The translations under genes and the position numbers were made by a program. A DNA stretch of 8,305 nt, from contig CALYNN010000063.1 in assembly GCA_945221685.1 (NCBI GenBank), positions 1-8,305 of the forward strand, read 5' to 3'. Source of the DNA: an uncultured Clostridia bacterium (lineage in GTDB: Bacteria > Bacillota > Clostridia > Oscillospirales > Acutalibacteraceae). The notes under the pieces were generated by a model. That model did not search any database and was not told where the DNA came from. It was given only the letters and a program-made list of their open reading frames with translations. Positions 5,585 through 8,305 of this stretch are shown here, in pieces; positions within the stretch are counted from its first letter, which is position 1; each line of letters starts with the position of its first letter.

Positions 5585-8305
5585 TTAAATAATTCCGTCT
5601 TTTTTAAGGAAATTAATTAATCTTTCGGTATTTTTGCCATCGTAAAACTGAACAATTTTACGGTATTTTTCAATATATTCCTCTTTTTGCGGATTATCGT
5701 AATTAGCCTTTATTGCTTCACGAAGTCCGTCGGTATTATAAAAACAGTCTCCGTAAACATTATCCTCGTTAAGCATAAGTTTGGTGGTAGGACCGTACAT
5801 AGATATGCACTCGTCCTTTTCCTCCCAATAGAAAATTACTCTGCTTCCGCGGTAAAATGCATCGTAGGCAATAGAGGAATAATCGGTTATCAGCACCCTT
5901 GCCTGCCTCAGCAGTAAATCGTATTTTGCATCGGTTACAATAGTATCGGTTACAGCCTTTGGCAAATTTTTAAGCTCGTTAATAATAAGCGGGTGAGGTA
6001 AAATTACAACCTTATCCTTAAGCTCGTCGGGCACGCTGTCGAAAATTTTCATAATCATTTTGAAATAGCTTGTTTCAAGAAAATTATCACGGGCAGTATT
6101 AATCTCCCAAGGGCGCCAGGTGGGCATAATTATAATTTTATCTGCGTCGGGATTAAGAATATTTTTATCAAACTTAGGCAATCCCGAAATATACAAATCC
6201 TCATAATCGTGTCTGCCAAGCTCAACAAAATGGTCTGCCTCAGCCTGCGAGGAAACAACAACTCTATACTTACCCTTAAGATTCTGACGCTTAAACATTT
6301 TTCTTGCCTCGGAATCAAGAGATACCATATACATTACGCCGTGCTGAAGAAAGACATAGTTCTTTCTCTTATCGGCTATTTTCATAAGTGCAAGCTTATT
6401 AAAGGTTTTAAGGTCTATTGAATGAACAAGAGTTTCTGTTCCGATAAAGGTTTTAGCCTTAAAGAAATACAGATAATGCTTAAAGGAATTCTTTATTAAT
6501 ACATTCTTTCTGTATTTTTCGGGAACATCGCCTGCGGCTTCCTTTGTGATTATAAAATAAGAATATCTGTAGCCGGAGTCAATAAGCTTTTCAAATAAAA
6601 CGCTGGCACTTTCCTCAAATTTTGAGGAATTCTTTTCAAATAAGAGCACAAGAGAGCGCGCTTTCTTACCGTACCAAAGCTTTGAAAGCGCAAAGGCTAT
6701 AGCCTGAGCTATTCGCTTTGACAGCTTATCGGAAACATTATAGGAGCGAACATAAACATTTAGCCGGTTGCCCCTTGACTGCCTGAAAACAGCGACGGAA
6801 TTAGTTTCCTTTTCTATGGTAATAGGTCCGCGTAGTCCCAAAAACATTCCAAAAACAGCGCCGTAAACAATGTGGCATTTTACCAAGGCACCGAGAGGAT
6901 TGTTGTAATTAAGCGCTACCATATTGGTTGCCGGCATATTTATAACATCGTCAATCGAAAGGGAGAAACGGTATATTCCGAAATATGCTTTTCCGCCCTT
7001 TAGCTTAACGCAGGCAAAGGAGGGCTTATATTCCCTATCGCCAACCGTAACATAAGCATCTTTAATATTCAGCTTTACGGGGGCGGAAAGCTTAAACAGA
7101 CTGAGGCAAATCATTTTTTTACCGTGTTTCATATAGAGCGGCAAAATATTTTTCATAACGCTTGCCTTGCGGTAGCTCTCATCTGCAAGTCCGTCCTCAT
7201 TATTTTCATTGAAAAGCTTATCCTCTAAAGCGGATAAATCAAGCTCCGTAAAGCCGTTATCTTTTTCAAATCTTCTTACTGCGTTAACGGTCTTTTCGGT
7301 TTTGACCGAGTATGCAAGGAAGCTGCCGTGAAGAACATACTGCTTATCTTCGCAAAGCCTTGCAAGCATACCTGCAATATATATGTTTTGGCAGGAAAAA
7401 TCTACAATCTTATCAGGCTTTACAGAATAAAAAATTCTGTTTACCTCTCGCTCAAAAAAGCCGTTCATATTTGAAATTGCATTCGGGCGTTTGAACAGCT
7501 TCGCCGCCACCGCTTTTAAAAGCTCCGGTACAGTAAACTGAAAAGCCGTAACCGTGCCAAGTGCGGAAATACCGTCATCAAGAGAAAGGATAAATTCTTT
7601 TTTTTCTTTATTAAGATTTCTTCTGTAGGCAATAACATAATTATAATCGGGATTATCGCTGATATATTGCTTAATTCCGTTAAAATATGACGGCGACATG
7701 GTGCCCACATAAATCAGGCAGAGCTTTTTGCTTTTTTCATTTTGCTCAAGTTTAAAGAAATCGGACTTACCCGTTACCATCAGCTCAAAGAGCTTTTCGC
7801 AGCTATCCGCCCAGCCATTAGGACAATACTGCTCGACAAAGCTTTTGGGAATATCGGCAGGCTTATTAAGCTCTGCAATCACTCCGTCGGTATCCTCTAC
7901 TATAGGAAACGGAAGGCTCTCAAAGGGAATATAAACTCCTCTGGAGTTCAAATATTTTTCTTTATCATATGCATAAAGGATTATCTTTTTACCTGTTACG
8001 GCAAAATCGAAGAACACGCTGGAGTAATCGGTAATCAAGCCATCACAAGCATTAAGAATTTCGTAGGTATCGTAATCGGAGGAAAAATAATCAATATGCT
8101 TATACCTGCTGCAGTCAATATCCTTTGCAAGCAAGAAATGAAGATTAACGAGCAATACAGTATCATCATCAAGCTTTTTATCAAGCTTTTTGAGAATATC
8201 AACCGTACATTCAAGCTGATGCTTTGTATCGGCGGTTCTGCCCGTGCCGCGCCAGGTAGGCATATAGGCAACAAGCCTTTTTCCCTCGTAGCCCAGCTTA
8301 TTCTT
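5585..8305 (-). CDS. CDP-glycerol glycerophosphotransferase family protein (TagF/TagB-like), multi-module, 5' end missing
   Basis: 906 residues are visible and the frame stays open to the window edge, so the start is missing; the ATG at 8263 sits inside the VAYMPTWRG motif and is not the start. Such enzymes transfer polyol-phosphate units from CDP-polyol donors to build teichoic-acid or capsule-like polymers at the inner membrane face. From the first visible codon: the C-terminal half of one GT-B module, PTWRG (16-20) and LITDYSS (90-96); a Rossmann-like stretch (about 194-335) with LHGSF; a beta-rich segment (about 409-524); then a complete second module, with FLQHG (652-656), PTWRPW (728-733), LPHP (769-772) and LITDYSS (805-811). 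The first module has LHF where the second has HP. No membrane span is evident. The architecture suggests a bifunctional primer/polymerase-like surface enzyme. Polymer type is not determinable. Confidence 0.88.
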   Translation of the reverse strand, partial: KNKLGYEGKRLVAYMPTWRGTGRTADTKHQLECTVDILKKLDKKLDDDTVLLVNLHFLLAKDIDCSRYKHIDYFSSDYDTYEILNACDGLITDYSSVFFDFAVTGKKIILYAYDKEKYLNSRGVYIPFESLPFPIVEDTDGVIAELNKPADIPKSFVEQYCPNGWADSCEKLFELMVTGKSDFFKLEQNEKSKKLCLIYVGTMSPSYFNGIKQYISDNPDYNYVIAYRRNLNKEKKEFILSLDDGISALGTVTAFQFTVPELLKAVAAKLFKRPNAISNMNGFFEREVNRIFYSVKPDKIVDFSCQNIYIAGMLARLCEDKQYVLHGSFLAYSVKTEKTVNAVRRFEKDNGFTELDLSALEDKLFNENNEDGLADESYRKASVMKNILPLYMKHGKKMICLSLFKLSAPVKLNIKDAYVTVGDREYKPSFACVKLKGGKAYFGIYRFSLSIDDVINMPATNMVALNYNNPLGALVKCHIVYGAVFGMFLGLRGPITIEKETNSVAVFRQSRGNRLNVYVRSYNVSDKLSKRIAQAIAFALSKLWYGKKARSLVLLFEKNSSKFEESASVLFEKLIDSGYRYSYFIITKEAAGDVPEKYRKNVLIKNSFKHYLYFFKAKTFIGTETLVHSIDLKTFNKLALMKIADKRKNYVFLQHGVMYMVSLDSEARKMFKRQNLKGKYRVVVSSQAEADHFVELGRHDYEDLYISGLPKFDKNILNPDADKIIIMPTWRPWEINTARDNFLETSYFKMIMKIFDSVPDELKDKVVILPHPLIINELKNLPKAVTDTIVTDAKYDLLLRQARVLITDYSSIAYDAFYRGSRVIFYWEEKDECISMYGPTTKLMLNEDNVYGDCFYNTDGLREAIKANYDNPQKEEYIEKYRKIVQFYDGKNTERLINFLKKDGII

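Noticed and set aside
8261..8263. ATG at 8263 as the start of the TagF-like gene
   Set aside because: The frame continues upstream with conserved-looking residues (KRLVAY before MPTWRG), and the motif would be cut, so the gene continues beyond the window.

Overview
The window looks like a low-to-moderate GC Clostridia-type Firmicute (Bacillota), probably a gut Oscillospiraceae/Ruminococcaceae relative. This is inferred from strong AAGGAGG ribosome-binding sites, tightly packed unidirectional operons, a TTG start, an AT-rich promoter with consensus-like boxes, and protein families typical of that group. No species-level claim is made. Every supported gene lies on the minus strand, so transcription runs from high to low coordinates. 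Plus-strand open frames are antisense shadows.

Upstream block (8305 to about 3279): a large CDP-glycerol glycerophosphotransferase-like (TagF/TagB-type) cell-surface polymer enzyme, cut at its 5' end by the window edge. It is followed after 28 bp by a fold-type I PLP aminotransferase (LysN/KAT II-like, a MocR-type domain without the regulator half). After another 24 bp comes tryptophanyl-tRNA synthetase (trpS). The short gaps suggest co-transcription. The unit ends in a clear intrinsic terminator just after trpS.

Intergenic region (3129-3330, 202 bp): it holds the trpS terminator, a cluster of TGTAA/TTACA half-sites in dyad arrangements, a good sigma-A-type promoter with an extended -10, and a short leader hairpin ahead of a strong ribosome-binding site.

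Downstream operon (3128 to below 1): a cysteine-rich protein with SCP2-like halves (TTG start), a class III PLP enzyme resembling glutamate-1-semialdehyde aminomutase, the N-terminal (TPP-binding) subunit of a split transketolase, and the start of the C-terminal (pyrimidine-binding) subunit, cut by the window edge. Spacings are 13, 34 and 2 bp, with a ribosome-binding site before each gene. A split transketolase beside a GSAM-like class III enzyme and a possible lipid/hydrophobe-binding protein, with no heme or pentose-phosphate genes in view, suggests a dedicated pathway on an amino-keto or amino-aldehyde carbon skeleton rather than housekeeping metabolism. The substrate cannot be read from the sequence. 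This operon is the best candidate for something undescribed. No tRNA, rRNA, CRISPR, insertion sequence or attachment site was seen.
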